From Sanghuangporus weigelae (Eukaryota; Basidiomycota; Agaricomycetes; Hymenochaetales; Hymenochaetaceae): a stretch of DNA of 64,000 nucleotides. Positions 21,847 through 33,900 of the stretch are shown piece by piece. The DNA lies in the NCBI GenBank assembly GCA_033182465.1, contig CP137319.1, positions 3,038,001 through 3,102,000 of the forward strand, written 5' to 3'. The notes beneath the pieces were generated by a model. It saw only the letters and a program-made list of their open reading frames with translations, did not search any database and had not been told where the DNA came from. Both the position numbers and the translations under genes were made by a program. The number at the start of each line of letters is the position of its first letter. The stretch's first letter is position 1.

Positions 21847-23647
21847 TTACGTCTTATAGGAGTGGTGGATGCGCCTGAGCTTTGAAAGTACTAACTCTAG
21901 GTATTTCGCGGCCACAGGATCGTCCGAACTCTCGTCTCTACAGGCTTCGTATTCCTCTTTAAAAGGATTTGCATCGTATCCAACAGTCAGGCATGAGACA
22001 ACGACGTCTGCGTACTCCGAGCTCAGCGCTTTCGGTAGCAATCTTCGTGCTTCCCTAACGAGAAGGTCCAATTTTGCTCCCGCTCTTTCCCTTATTGTGG
22101 AACCAGGCCAGGTGTTCTGATCCGATAATGCAACAAACGAATCGTCATAAACGTATTCGTTTTCATTGATACTCTCATCCCAAACGAGCAGGGACCTCCA
22201 CAACCCAACCTCAAAGAGACAGACTCCTAGACTGTAAATGTCATCTTCCATTGAGTATCTTTCGGCTCGATGCTCCGATTCTCGCTGATCGCGAGGATGG
22301 AAGTAGATACCTCTCATCCTGTATGCTTCGACATCTGCCTTCTTGAGCGTAATGCCGGTATCGGATCTGGCGCTCTGAAAGGCGGCGAGGTATGGAAATC
22401 CCAACCTACTATGATTTTCTCTGAAGTACAGCTCCTTCTGCGCCACGAGAATAGTCTCAGGGTGGATCAGTTTGTGAACTAGACCCAGAGAATGGACCAC
22501 GAGGACAGCCGTCGCGAGACGAATTGAGAATTTGACGCGGTCCACTTTTGGTACAGTTGGATGGGAAGAACTGGAAGTCGGGAGAATTTGGCGAAGTGTC
22601 TGAATGGAGCAACCTTCGGGGATTCTGAAGTAAAGATCGAACTCGGAATTTTTGCGCACTACTGCACAGCAACGCAACATTGCTCCGTCCGGAGGATCAG
22701 TGAAGAACCCCCTGGAAAACTTGTCTGAGGGATCTTCTGCGAAGAGACGAGCCAACGAAAGCGACTCCTCAAAGTCTCCACCACTGCGCTTAACGATAAC
22801 GCAGTTCTCGTAGGATCGCAAGCCCTGAACGTTCTCCGCTTTGTCCTTCAGACGAAGGTCTCCTGTTTTTATCGCCAAAGTGGGTAATGAAGTGAAGACC
22901 AAGTTGGGGTCAATCACAACAGGAGAAGTCTCGTATTTTGAAAAATTGACACCTTCAACCATAAAGATGCCGGCATCCGTCTGGCAACGCTCCTTAGCTA
23001 GAGCCACGAATCGAACGAGAGCAGGTACACCTCCAGCAGCTGGCGGACTCCTTGCCACGTCTATTCGATCGACTGTAGTAGACCACGCCATAATCAAGTT
23101 GCAAAACGTGTCCCGGCTTCTTTTGTAACGCTCTTCATCGCGAGTTATTCTCTTGTTTCCAAAAAGAATGTACTTTGCTCGACTGAGAGGGGCTAAACGC
23201 TGGGATACAAATGAGATGCTGAACATCGCCCATAAAGCATGTGTCACGTACCCTTCGTCGAGAGCTTTTGCCTTGGGCAGTTGGTATATCCTTCGACGTG
23301 GATATTTGGTCTGTGGTGTGCTTCGGAAGGGATAGACAGTCCTTGTCACCAGCAAAGTCTGACCCGACAAGGCGGCACCATCTCTTAACTTGACTTTCGT
23401 ACTTTAAGAAAGACACTTGCGTATCTGCAAAGGTATCGGCCAAAGCAGATGCGACACGATCGTCTCCGTTTGCAGTCCGGGAATGCTGTTCTGCGAGGTA
23501 CTCCAAGAATCGCACCGAGGTCCTTTCTAAGTCGCACACGGATGCATGTCTGTCCGCACTAGATCTGGCATCGAAAAAAGACTGTACAGTTTCGGTCACC
23601 TCTTTGGCGACAGACAAGGCTGCATGAACAGTTTCAACTCCCAGCAT
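21847..23647 (-). CDS. pseudokinase with helical N-terminal domain, paralogue B
   Basis: Exon 1 (23647-23252), a 52-nt intron, exon 2 (23199-21847): again 582 residues, co-linear with paralogue A and with the intron at the same place (before R-L-A-P-L-S-R-A-K-Y). The N-terminal helical part (MLGVETVHAALSVAKEVTET) has diverged more than the C-terminal part. The same degenerate kinase motifs are present: VHKLIHPETILV for HRD, LGFPY for DFG, and YSMEDDIYSLGVCLFEVGLW in the C-lobe. A block of roughly 50 residues in the kinase N-lobe (22620-22770) is almost identical to paralogue A even at silent sites, while flanks differ. Both genes lie on the minus strand, about 5 kb apart. Function unknown; catalysis unlikely. 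Confidence 0.8.
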
Positions 23648-24367
23648 GGGCACGCTCTCTGGGCACCGGTTTCGAACAGAAAAGACAGGAAAGTGAGGAT
23701 GAGTTGAGCAGGTCACAGGGAATGTCTTACTAGAAGGAATAACGGACTGTGAACTCGTGCTGATCGGAGACGTTTCGACTCAGGATACCATTTTCACACA
23801 CTGTCGAAAGAAAACAATAGCCACCCTTGACGGGCTAATGAAGTCTCGTTGAGAGAAGAAACTCAGATGCGAGCGTAACGTTCCTTTTGTCCTTTGGGCG
23901 CTTGAACAGTGGACCTTCGGGAAGCAGCATTGTCTACGAAAGTTCGGGGTGGAATGATTCCGGTCTGTATCACGGGTGCTTACGTTGTTGATCTCACGCA
24001 CGATCAGTCATCTCTCACTATATATTATACTAGTAGTATAAATTCCTGGAAACCCTCTATGGATTAATTCCGTTGTGATTAGAAGCAAGAACGAACGGTT
24101 GCGAGGTTACGAGAGTCAGTACAATGGGAATGATATATAGCGGAGTTGTACCCATATTCCAAATTATAGCTACATAACAAATATCAAACGTAAGATCAGG
24201 ATCCTGTTCTCCTGACTCCCATAAATAAGTTGCGCAGCCTTCCGAACAGACGATGATTGCCACGAAAGAGAAATATGGCGGAAACTCCCAGTGGGATAAG
24301 TACAAATGCAGCATTACGTCGTGCTGGAAGACATTTTCTCCATAAGTCACCCGTCCGGGAGCTTCTT
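23648..24367. other. intergenic with a hydrophobic frame
   Basis: Contains minus-strand frames at 24057-24380 with hydrophobic stretches. They might be an unrecognised C-terminal exon (membrane tail) of the next kinase, or chance. No domain is recognised. Confidence 0.4.
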
Positions 24368-25924
24368 CTAGAGGAAACACTCACAGAAGATCTGCTCTAT
24401 CACTCCCAAAAATGTCTTCCACGAGGACGATAATTCATGAATATAGTGCACAATGATCGGCTCATTGACAGGTCTAAGTCTCTTATTCAGGATCGAATCT
24501 CCGAGTTGAGCTGTTAAATCATGGAATAGCGCCAATGCATCTTCCGCAGTCGGACGCTCCTGTGGATTGTGCTTTATCATTTCCTCAATGAGAGGCGAAA
24601 GAAACTCGATATCGCGATAGTTCTGCAAAGGACTTAGATTAAAGGCGAGCATGAAGTGAGTATCACTTACACGGAAAAGTTCCTTATACGTGTTTCCGAG
24701 TGAAAAAACGTCGACAGGGAACGGGTCGTATGGTTCAGTCAAGTGCCGCTCTGGCACCCCTCGATCTCGTCCGTCGGTGCCTGTTACAAGCCGAGGCTCG
24801 CGAGGATCTTCAAAATGAGAAGAGATTCCGAAGTCAATGAAATAATATGGGACTTTCTTCAACTGGGTGCGTCTCAAGAACCTTGCCGAAACTAGGCGAT
24901 CGGGATCGAGATCGCACCAAAGCGGGTCGGGATGCACGCCGTCGGGAAACATTTCACTGGCATCCATCATGATATTTGAACCGCTAAGATCCCTGGAAAA
25001 CACAATCAGCCACAGGGCTTTTCGACAGATGACCATGTTCACCGATGTGCAACATGACGTCTATGTATATAGACCAAGCCCTAGATAGACCGTCTGACTC
25101 CTTGAAGCTAGGAAAGGTCATCAGAAGACGTACCTCTAAGGTTTGTCGCACGAAATCTAGCAACTCGGAAACGCTGAAGAAGTCGGGCACATTAAATCTA
25201 TGCAAAAGCGGCATAACGATGAAGTCGGGTCCTCGAGTCGTCAAATCGCCAAAGTAGTCCAAGATGGGGACGCAGTGGTTCATTGGGTCCCGCATGGACT
25301 CTTCAGATGAAAGCATCATAGCAATCCTGACTTCGCTTCCGTTGCGACGAACAGCTTTCAATACGACCTGTCGACCGTCGCTCAACCTAGTCGCGTCCAT
25401 GACATCTTCGATCTGTAGCCTAAAGGGTCAATAAAATACACTGGAATATAAGAGGTTCGTACCAGATGAAACCGAGCGTCTTCAAACTCCAGCGGATTTC
25501 GGCCCGTGTTTTGCCACGATGGCACCCATCCACGACGAAAGCGGGGTCGCAAACGATAACCACGGGACTCCAGGAACTCGCTCCTTTGCATCCACCATTG
25601 TTCAGCCTCACTGAGATTCTCTGTGATTCTCGACAGCCTGTCCGACGATTCGGGCCTAGAGAGCTTCCAGTCCATCATTAGCGTTTCACGAGAGATGCCA
25701 GAGGAAGGCCTAGCTAAGCTAGGTAGCGTGGGTCCACACGGCCTCGTCACGTGCACAGCCACAGTTCTCTCATTGTCTTGAAATTTGAAATAAAAATCGT
25801 TTTGTATTCGTAGTATGGCAACCATGAACAAAGGCAGGCTCTCCCAATCCGAGAACTGATTGTTGCTATCTTCATCGTCTTTGTGCAATAATGAATCACT
25901 AACGAGGTGATTTTTGTTTCTCAT
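24368..25924 (-). CDS. fungal-specific protein kinase
   Basis: Start ATG 25924 (MRNKNHLVSDSLLHKDDED); the frame further up opens only at a TTG. The exons join cleanly: FHL to IEDVMDATRLSDG across a 5'-GTACGA intron near 25395-25455, TLE to GLVYIHRRHVAH near 25083-25133, and HR to DLSGSNIMMD near 24993. The product has a helical N-terminal half without known domain. It is followed by VVLKAVRR (beta3 Lys), HRDLSGSNIMMDA, YYFIDFGISSHF (DFG), VPERHLTEPYDPFPVDVFSL and a C-lobe ending near residue 470. HRDLSGSNI with IDFG-IS is the pattern of a large family of uncharacterised Agaricomycete kinases. The stop at 24368 follows CECFL, and a further exon cannot be excluded. Its start codon is only 66 bp from that of the divergent kinase gene at 25991. 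Confidence 0.85.
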
Positions 25925-25990
25925 GATACTTAAGGTGTCCCCATTCTTCTCAGTCCGCGTTTGTCCTATCCACCAACAGCTCACAAAGGG

Positions 25991-28936
25991 ATGCCTCAAG
26001 TGAGTATTTCCAAACTTGCGTTTTGGGGCTTGGAACGTTTACACGCCGAAGGTCTTCTCTGATGCTGTCGATGAAATCGGCCAGCTCGAAAGTGAAGTGA
26101 AAAAAAAGAGAGAGTCGGGCCTCCTAGGAGAGATAGATCCAGAAATAGTGGACGGACTTAAAGATAAGAATGCGGAAAAGATCCAGGACCTCATGCTTAA
26201 GTACGTCTGCTTGAGTAGACCATTTACTGACAAGCTAGGATTCACTGTTGTACCCTAGTATCGGTGTTTTGTTTAGCCGGATGAATGATGAAGGAGATGT
26301 GTCGCATTCGTGGTACTCTCTCACTGGCATACTTGAGAAGCTTTGTGCCTATCCTTTTGGTGGATTTCTGAAATATGACTTGAAGGCGAGATTGACCATC
26401 CTGGTCGAGGAAGCAAGAGACCTGACTCTCGTAAGTTACCTTTATTGAATGTATTCAATTTTTCGTATCCCTCATATTCTATCTAGACGACGACTCAATT
26501 CCGAGAGCATTATGCGGATGTATACAAAGCCGCCTTATACTCAGTACTGCCAGAACGCACCGCAAATCACGAGTTCTGCATTTGGAACAACAGCATCAAT
26601 AACCCCGACATAGCATCCCTTCCTGGTGAGCTCTGTATATGTCTGTAGCGAACAATGAATGCTTATAATTGAAGATGTTGGTCTTCGAATCGAACAATCT
26701 CTACATGGTCCCTACTCGTACATATTCATGGATCTTGGTGTGTAGACGCAACTTCAAATAGCTTGCTCTGATGCTTACTCTCGTCACCTTCTGAAGATAC
26801 GGCTCATTCATTTGATAGGCGACTCGCATCTTTGAGCGTTGACATGGCCAAGCTCCTTGAAATGTTCTGGAAACAGGTATGTCAAGACACGTGTCACCTT
26901 TGGATGTTCTATATTTATGCACTGGCAGCGCAAATTCATCAGCAATGAAACGGGGAGCCTCATTTGTCGTTCAGGCACCGTCTTCCAGTATCTTTTACGG
27001 AATAGCCAGGGCAATGTCTTTATTCGCTCGGAAATTTCTAGACATCTTGATGACGCTTCCCGGTAATTATCTCATAGAAACAGTCAGAAAAATGACTGAG
27101 TTTGTTTCAGAATCATTGATATACTAGACAAGCTCGCCCACTTGGAGTCCTCCGACGATGCGCGTTTTGCCAGTATAAAGGACGCAAACGACATACAGAC
27201 TCAGCGTGAGGTGTGTAGTTACACAATCAACTTTACGCCAAGACTTCTGTAACAGGCGCTCTAGATTCAAGCAACGCAAGCGCAAGCGCGAGAGAAGGTT
27301 GAAGGCTTTATGTCGCAACTCAATGTAAGTCAGTTGAAATTGTCTCGTCTATGCAGATGAGCATGACTTAGGTGTTCGATAGTTCTTTGTTTCCCGCGAT
27401 GTGACGGTTCAAGAAAGTGTTCAAGATTCTGGTGCGTGTTGCTATCACATGTGTAAGACTACTTGTGATTACTTCTAACATTTTCTTCTTGTGATTGGCT
27501 CAGCTGTTGATCAGTTCGTGAATCTGCCTGAAAATCTGACATACGAGGCTATCGTGGAAAGTGAGCGGCCCGTATTCCTATCAGACGTTTTAGCTATTAT
27601 TTTTGGGGTTTTATTTAACTATTTTTTCAATAGAAATGACTGAATTATCTGTCTTCATGGCATTTTCTGGCAACCCTGGAAGCCAACATAATCTTTCCGG
27701 TGCCACTGAGAGAGTAGGATCGTACGCAACAGTATACAGAGTGGCGTTACACGACGAACTCAGGGTAAGCGCAGAAAACATGCCTCAAAGAGTAAATAAC
27801 TCATCATTTCAGGTTTTTGTTGAGCACCCCGGAAAGTCCAATGTGCGTCTTCGGTGGGATATTGACGAGGTTGGTCCGTGTCGATCATCTTCTATAATTA
27901 CTTTTCCGACAACTTCTGCAGGTTGCTGTGAAAGTTCTCAATATTTCTGCACCTGAGGAGGAGGAAGACATTTCACGAGTTAGCCTTTGTTTTCGTGCCG
28001 GAGTTGCTTCCCTTCTTAAAATTTCCCTAGCGAGCTTTTAGAGAATTCATTGTCTGGAGTCAAATGCGGCATCCCAATATCATACCCTTGATTGGCCTGT
28101 GGTTTGGTTTTACATCTGATGCCAAACTACCAGCATTTGTTTCTCCGTGGATCGCGGATGGAAGCCTCTCAGTCTACCTTAAGAAAAAAGATCGCTTAAG
28201 AAGAAAAAGGAGGTTACGCTTGGTAAGTTCTCGTAAACTCAAGTGACGAAAACTAAAGGTTAACTTTACATACCCTCTATATCGATAACAGTTACTTGAC
28301 GTTGCGAAGGCTTTGGCATACAGTAAGAGAGTCAAATTAATACTTCACGAATCTCTGAGAAAACTCTTTGACTTACAGTGCATAATAACCACCCTCAAGT
28401 GTGCCACGGTGATATAAATCCTGTCGGTCCATTTGTCTACGCATGAGATATACTTCATGATTTAACCTGATGCGTAGGATAATATTCTTGTGCTGGACGG
28501 CAGGGCTTTCGTCTGTGATTTCGGAATATCTCAAATGTCAGCACCTTACGACGGACTCTTGACCAAACCTCATGGAGATTGGAAGTATCGGGCACCCGAA
28601 CAATTGCCGAACGGGTCGGAGACTGCGCCCACTCCTCGAAGTGACATGTACTCCTTTGGTACGCTATGCTACAAGGTGGGAACAGTCTTCCTTGCGTAAC
28701 CAGCCGACTAATCGAATAGATAGGTTCTTACTGGTCTAGAGCCATGGAACGGGATCTCGCAAGGAAATCGCATGAACAAGCCGAGACTTATCATGCGCCA
28801 ACCCAAGTCGATGCCCGTTAATGATTATACTTTCTTGAAATATTGTTGGAAATTTGACCCTCGGCTGCGAGCAACGGCAAACATTGCCGTTGCAAAGCTG
28901 ACAGAGCTCATTGCTCTTGAGAATGCCGTTCAATAA
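25991..28936 (+). CDS. TKL-like kinase with helical N-terminal region (tandem copy 1)
   Basis: ATG 25991 (MPQ) splices over a 52-nt GTGAGT...AAG intron to VFSDAVDEIGQLESEVKKKR. Many short exons follow, predicted helical (for example IDILDKLAHLESSDDARF near 27120). From about 27660 comes a kinase domain: VGSYATVYRVAL (Gly loop), AVKVLNIS, MRHPNIIPLIGLWF, VSPWIADGSLSVYL, HGDI for HRD, DNILVLDGRAFVCDFGI (DFG), WKYRAPEQLP and DMYSFGTLCYK, ending LRATANIAVAKLTELIALE before the stop at 28936. The HGD loop and DFG are usual for Agaricomycete TKL-like kinases and should be active. Exon borders in 26200-27600 are approximate. It is related over its whole length to the next gene. Confidence 0.8.
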
Positions 28937-31016
28937 ATGTCATCTGGACAATGTCTATCTAGTGCGATCTTTCTTATCTCCGCAGTGCTATTTTGCTTTG
29001 TTACTTTTTAATCTGGGAATTTACATACTTCCATGATAATCAACTGTGTTTGGACAGGTTGTTTTAGCGCCACCGGAATCGATCGTAATTAATCGAAATT
29101 CAAATGTAAGGCTTCTCTCCTGTTGAAGGATGTGCTTGTTGTCCACTCCATTAACAGGAGGGATTGACTTTTATAGGCTTTCTAGCAGTAAAGCGTCAAC
29201 AGGAAGGGCTAAACGATGTCCCGCCATTCTAGATGTCGGTTCCGTTCACTCCTCCGAGCGGTCTGATACCAATAGGATCATTGAAGTAGTGACGTCAAAG
29301 TCGATAATCTCATCTTCTTCCCTTTGCTCACTGAAACAAGCCGGCTGGGGTAAGTGTAGCCAGACAGAAAGATTACGATGTGCCTGAAGTCGCAATGAGC
29401 AGCCATGTATAAAAAAATGCATTCTTTGAAGTTTCACAATGCATATAAATTCCAATTACACAGAACTCGGGGACAGACTCAATTGAGCCGATCCATGGGT
29501 GAAGATATTACAACGAAGTCCAACACCAGTGCAGTTGAATCGGCAAACTATCCACTATATGCGTAACATAGTAATTTTTGTTATGCATATTATGCACATT
29601 CTTAGATTTTAGTAAGGCCCCGCGAGGCGAAAGTTTCGCAGTAATTTTGACACCAGTTCTGTCAGGCTTGTAACACAGTCTCCAATACAACCTGTACAAT
29701 CCTCAATGAATGCACTACTCTCGATGTATTCCTAATGTCTTCAGTTTTCGCACAGTTCGAATGAATGGGGGAGCTGGCCCGGGATATACTAGATGGACCT
29801 CACATCAGTTAAGTCCACTAAAGATTCTTCCCATTATCGGTATCCAGGGGCTTTCAAAAAATATCCCATTTCTGTCTATCTGTTGGAAGTTGTCAACGAA
29901 GTAATTAATATTGATTCTTCGGTAGTAACATCAACGTGAGTTGCGGAAGGGCCAGGTCTTTGACGGAATTGTGGAATTGACCACGTATATCGTGTGAAAT
30001 ACCATAAACGGAGAACAACAGTAGATCGATCGTCGATGCTTTTGTTGTGTTTGCTCTTTGGCCTATCTCAAATCACGCAACTCGTTACAACTTGCGTCGT
30101 ATGGTTTGGACTACTCCTGTCTTATGATCTGTCTTCCGATTGAAATCGATACTCCTCTTAATATGCTGCACGCTCTCATCTGTCAAGGTTTGCGATTATG
30201 ATGTACAATCCCCTGACACGAACGCCAATGCTGATACTTTCTTCCGGCTTGTTACAATTACGTGTGGTATATCAAATCCATTTCTATTTCCGGCTGCGTT
30301 GTTTCGAGAGCACGACGGAATAACAAAGGACGTTCGGCTTTTCGAAATACCGTCCGAGAGTTAACTGATGAGAAAGTCGTGGACACCCCTATCCGAGAAT
30401 GATATCCGGTAGGCACTTCACTCCGAGCAGTTCTCTAGGCCTACGCATTCTGCTGGAACTCACTGTTTGCTTGGAATCAGTGAGCTTAATTTTGAGCGGC
30501 GGAATGAATGAGATTTACCTTATCCTTACTCAGCTCTTTGATAACGACGGTGATCATCAAATATATATAGGCTGCTCTTATCTGGATGATCATGATGGAG
30601 CTAAACGGCAGCAGATTTCGAAATCGGCATTATGCTTGGTTCCAGTACTGGTCACTTTTGTTGGGTACGAACTGGTACGAAGAGCTTGGTGCTTATTGTT
30701 GTACATTTGAAATTACAACACAAACAGATTACCCAGGTAACTACAAAGGCCAACGACTAATACAACCGTCCATGTCGACCTATTGTAATGTTCCCTGGCA
30801 ACCTATTGTAGTGCCATGATGGTTATCGGCGTTTACCCAAACCAATAACATTGACCTAATCTAAAGGGAGCAGAAACGAATTTGACCGTTCTGACCCATT
30901 TCCAGTGCATGCCCGCGACTCTCTTGCCCAAGCCATTGATGATATACAGCTCTGTCTTCGACATTCTGTATTTGACATATTAGCTGACGTGCACCCTCCC
31001 GCCTCTCCCTTTTCAG
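28937..31016. other. 2-kb intergenic stretch between the tandem kinases
   Basis: Short AT-rich frames only (for example 29130-29387 plus, 30140-30364 plus, 30399-30710 plus), none with a domain. An open frame just before 31017 (about 30870-31050) might be a 5' exon of the next gene. Confidence 0.45.
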
Positions 31017-33900
31017 ATGAAGTCCGTTTCTGGACTAGATGAAGCCGAATCACGGTATAAAAGGCTACTATGGAAAGTAGCTGACCGTCAGAGGCGTGGT
31101 CTACTTGGGCCTAGTATCATTGAAGAGAATGATAACATATCTCTTCCAGTATACTTCGACTTGGAGCTGCGCGACACGCACAGTACGATGCTGGAAGATT
31201 CGCTGGCACAGTAAGATTCATGATTATGTACCACATATAAAGGAGGCTGATTTACTTGGTAAGGGTGGAGAAAAGGATCAAACAGCTTCGGAGCCATCTA
31301 GCTGTCGACACGATAAAACAACGGCTCGATTTGTGCACCATTTATGGTGAAAATGATTCTCGGTCACTGGCAGGCACGAAGAATTGCTTTGAAGCAAACG
31401 ACAATCTCGAGAAAGTGTCGCATCTATCCCTTTCAATCCGGCAAGAAATAGATGGATTGGAAAGTTATCTAGACGTATGAACTTATGATCAAGTTCCTTT
31501 CGATTCACTTATCTTTTATTTAGGAAATTATCCAAAGACGCTCGCAATATCATTATACATACGTGTGCGCGTATTATGCGAACTTCCTCCGCGAAGATGA
31601 TAACATCAATTCTATCATACGCTCGCCTCATGGAAATGTAAAAGGTAATTGCATTCAAAATACATTCATATCATCGCTCTCAGTAGTATTTTCAGAGGAA
31701 TGTCGCAGAATCTATCCTCACTACTCACTCCGTATGTGACGTACTTTATAGCCGCAACTCATTATACTCAATAGATTTCGGAGAAATTAGAAACGGTATA
31801 TGGTCAAAGTCAAGATCTGTACATATTGAGCAAGCAGATCGTCTCAAAACTCGAGTACTTGCATAAGCCTAGGGTAAGTAGGCGGTGGTTTTAACATAAA
31901 GCTCTGCTAAATGTGAATACTTACAGTCAGAACTGGGGTCTGATATTTACATTCCCGAAAATATAGTTCAGCTGCTGTTAGATGTGGCAAATAAATTTGA
32001 GAAGAGCCTACAGTATTCTTGCAAGTATCCTCATACGATTATTGGAGCAAGTGGCCTGCTTCAAAATGCAGCGTTGTAAAGTCTCGTTCAATGTCTGATT
32101 TGAATGTTGTATCTCTAACCTACAGGATTTTCAGATCTATACAGCACGTTTTAAAATACTGCTCAGGGAATCCCGTAGATGATCAATACTTTGAAGATGA
32201 GCGAGATTTCCAGCGGTGGGTAAGCTATTGGGAAGAATCTTTAAAGGTGACGTAGTGCTTCTACTCATCCGAGTCGACATGACCATTATTGATAAAACCG
32301 TCACAGTATCTCATGGAGTATAGCGATCCTAATTTCATCAAGTGTTCAAATACAAGACGCTTCGATGGTTCTTCAGGAACAAAGTTTTTTCACAGCCGAG
32401 CCAGGATCTTCTGTCGTAACGAGGATCCTGAGGATCCGAAGAACTTCTGCGAGCGAGAGAATATTACATTTGCAAATATAGGGTCAAGTGCGTAGGCTGC
32501 TCGTTGCGACTAGATGGTTTGCTCACATGGATGACAGGGATAGCAGGCGCATATCCTGGCAAGTTACTGTTTGACGGTCGCCCAGTGAGCAGAGCCTACA
32601 CGACTTGGAGAGGCAGTTGCGGGAAAGTGTACGAAGTAGCATTGCCTGCTTGTCGGGGGGTTCGTATCTCCTGTTTTTATCACCATGATACGATTTAAAT
32701 TCTGTTTCTTTCAGTTCGTTGTGCCGGTGGACACATTCGGCGACAAGAAGATACGGACTTTCTTTTGCGAAAAGGTTCTTAAGAAACCAAGCTTAGACGT
32801 ATACTCTTGCTCACATACAAATCAGGTTGCTGTCAAAAAGATTATCCTTTCACCAAGCCTCTCAGAAGTCCGAGCATGTGCGGTGCGTGCCAATTTCGGA
32901 TAGATTATAATTCCGTTGTTTTTAATTTGTACATAGCGCATCCTCCGGGAGTTGGAGACAAGAGTTGTCTTGAGACACGAATCAATTCTCCCCTTGATTG
33001 GCCTTTGGAGCAACTTCGATGATAGTGATCTGAATTATCCGCTTCTCGTTTCACCTTGGATGAATGGCGGAGATCTTCATCATTTCATAAAAAGCCATTC
33101 CGAAACCTCTATTCTATCCAGACTCATCTTCGTAAGTAGACATGTGAAAAGGTATAAACACATTCGCTCACAAATCCTTCAAAGCTTCGTGATGTCGCAT
33201 CCGCGCTAGCATACAGTTAAAGTTTAACAATTTCCACCGTTGAATTATGGCTTACAGTGAAACTAGTGCACGAATACCATAATGTCGAATTCGTTCACGG
33301 AGACTTAAAGGGGGTAGGTTGCACCACTATGCTGGCTAAACACTGGATGACGTCTGGCTTAGGAGAATGTCCTTGTACACGATGGAAGAGCATACCTGCA
33401 TGATTTTGGAACAACGCGCATTTCAGTTGAAGACGAGGGGCTGAGGACCCTGGAACCTTCAGGAAGCTGGAGATGGCAAGCCCCAGAGCTCCTTGATCTT
33501 TTCAGAGATAAGCTCCCGTGCGAAATCCATCCGACACCGCAGAGCGATATGTATGCTTATGGATCACTCTTTTTGGAGGTGCGTAACATTCTTATAGGTT
33601 GTGTGATGATCAACTAAGGATCTATGCGACTCGAAGGTGATGACTGGAGCGTACCCATGGGATATACCTGGAGCATTCAATTATCGCATTCAGAACCGGT
33701 CCAAAATCCAGAAGCGACCCGATATCATTAGAGATGACCGACATTGGTCGTTAATGAAGCATTGCTGGATGGAAGAGCCGACACTGCGACTGACTGCGCA
33801 GCGTGCACTGGTGGCACTGAAGCAGTTGGTGACTGAAGCAGAACAAAAGGACGGTCAGAGCGTTGGTAGCGTAGAATTTAAGGACAAATACCTTTACTGA
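31017..33900 (+). CDS. TKL-like kinase with helical N-terminal region (tandem copy 2)
   Basis: Likely ATG 31017 (MKSVSGLDEAESRYKRLLWK). Its first 40 residues resemble those of the preceding kinase gene (a KKRESGLLG-like and RQRRGLLG-like pair). Helical exons follow to about 32500. Then comes a kinase domain: SRAYTTWRGSCGKVYEVALP (Gly loop), QVAVKKIILS, LRHESILPLIGLWSNF, LVSPWMNGGDLHHFI, FVHGDLKG, ENVLVHDGRAYLHDFGTT, WRWQAPELLD and SDMYAYGSLFLE, ending EEPTLRLTAQRALVALKQLV and the stop at 33900. HGD and DFG are intact. A further 5' exon is possible because the ATG directly follows a TTTTCAG acceptor-like sequence. Tandem duplicate of the gene at 25991. Confidence 0.8.
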
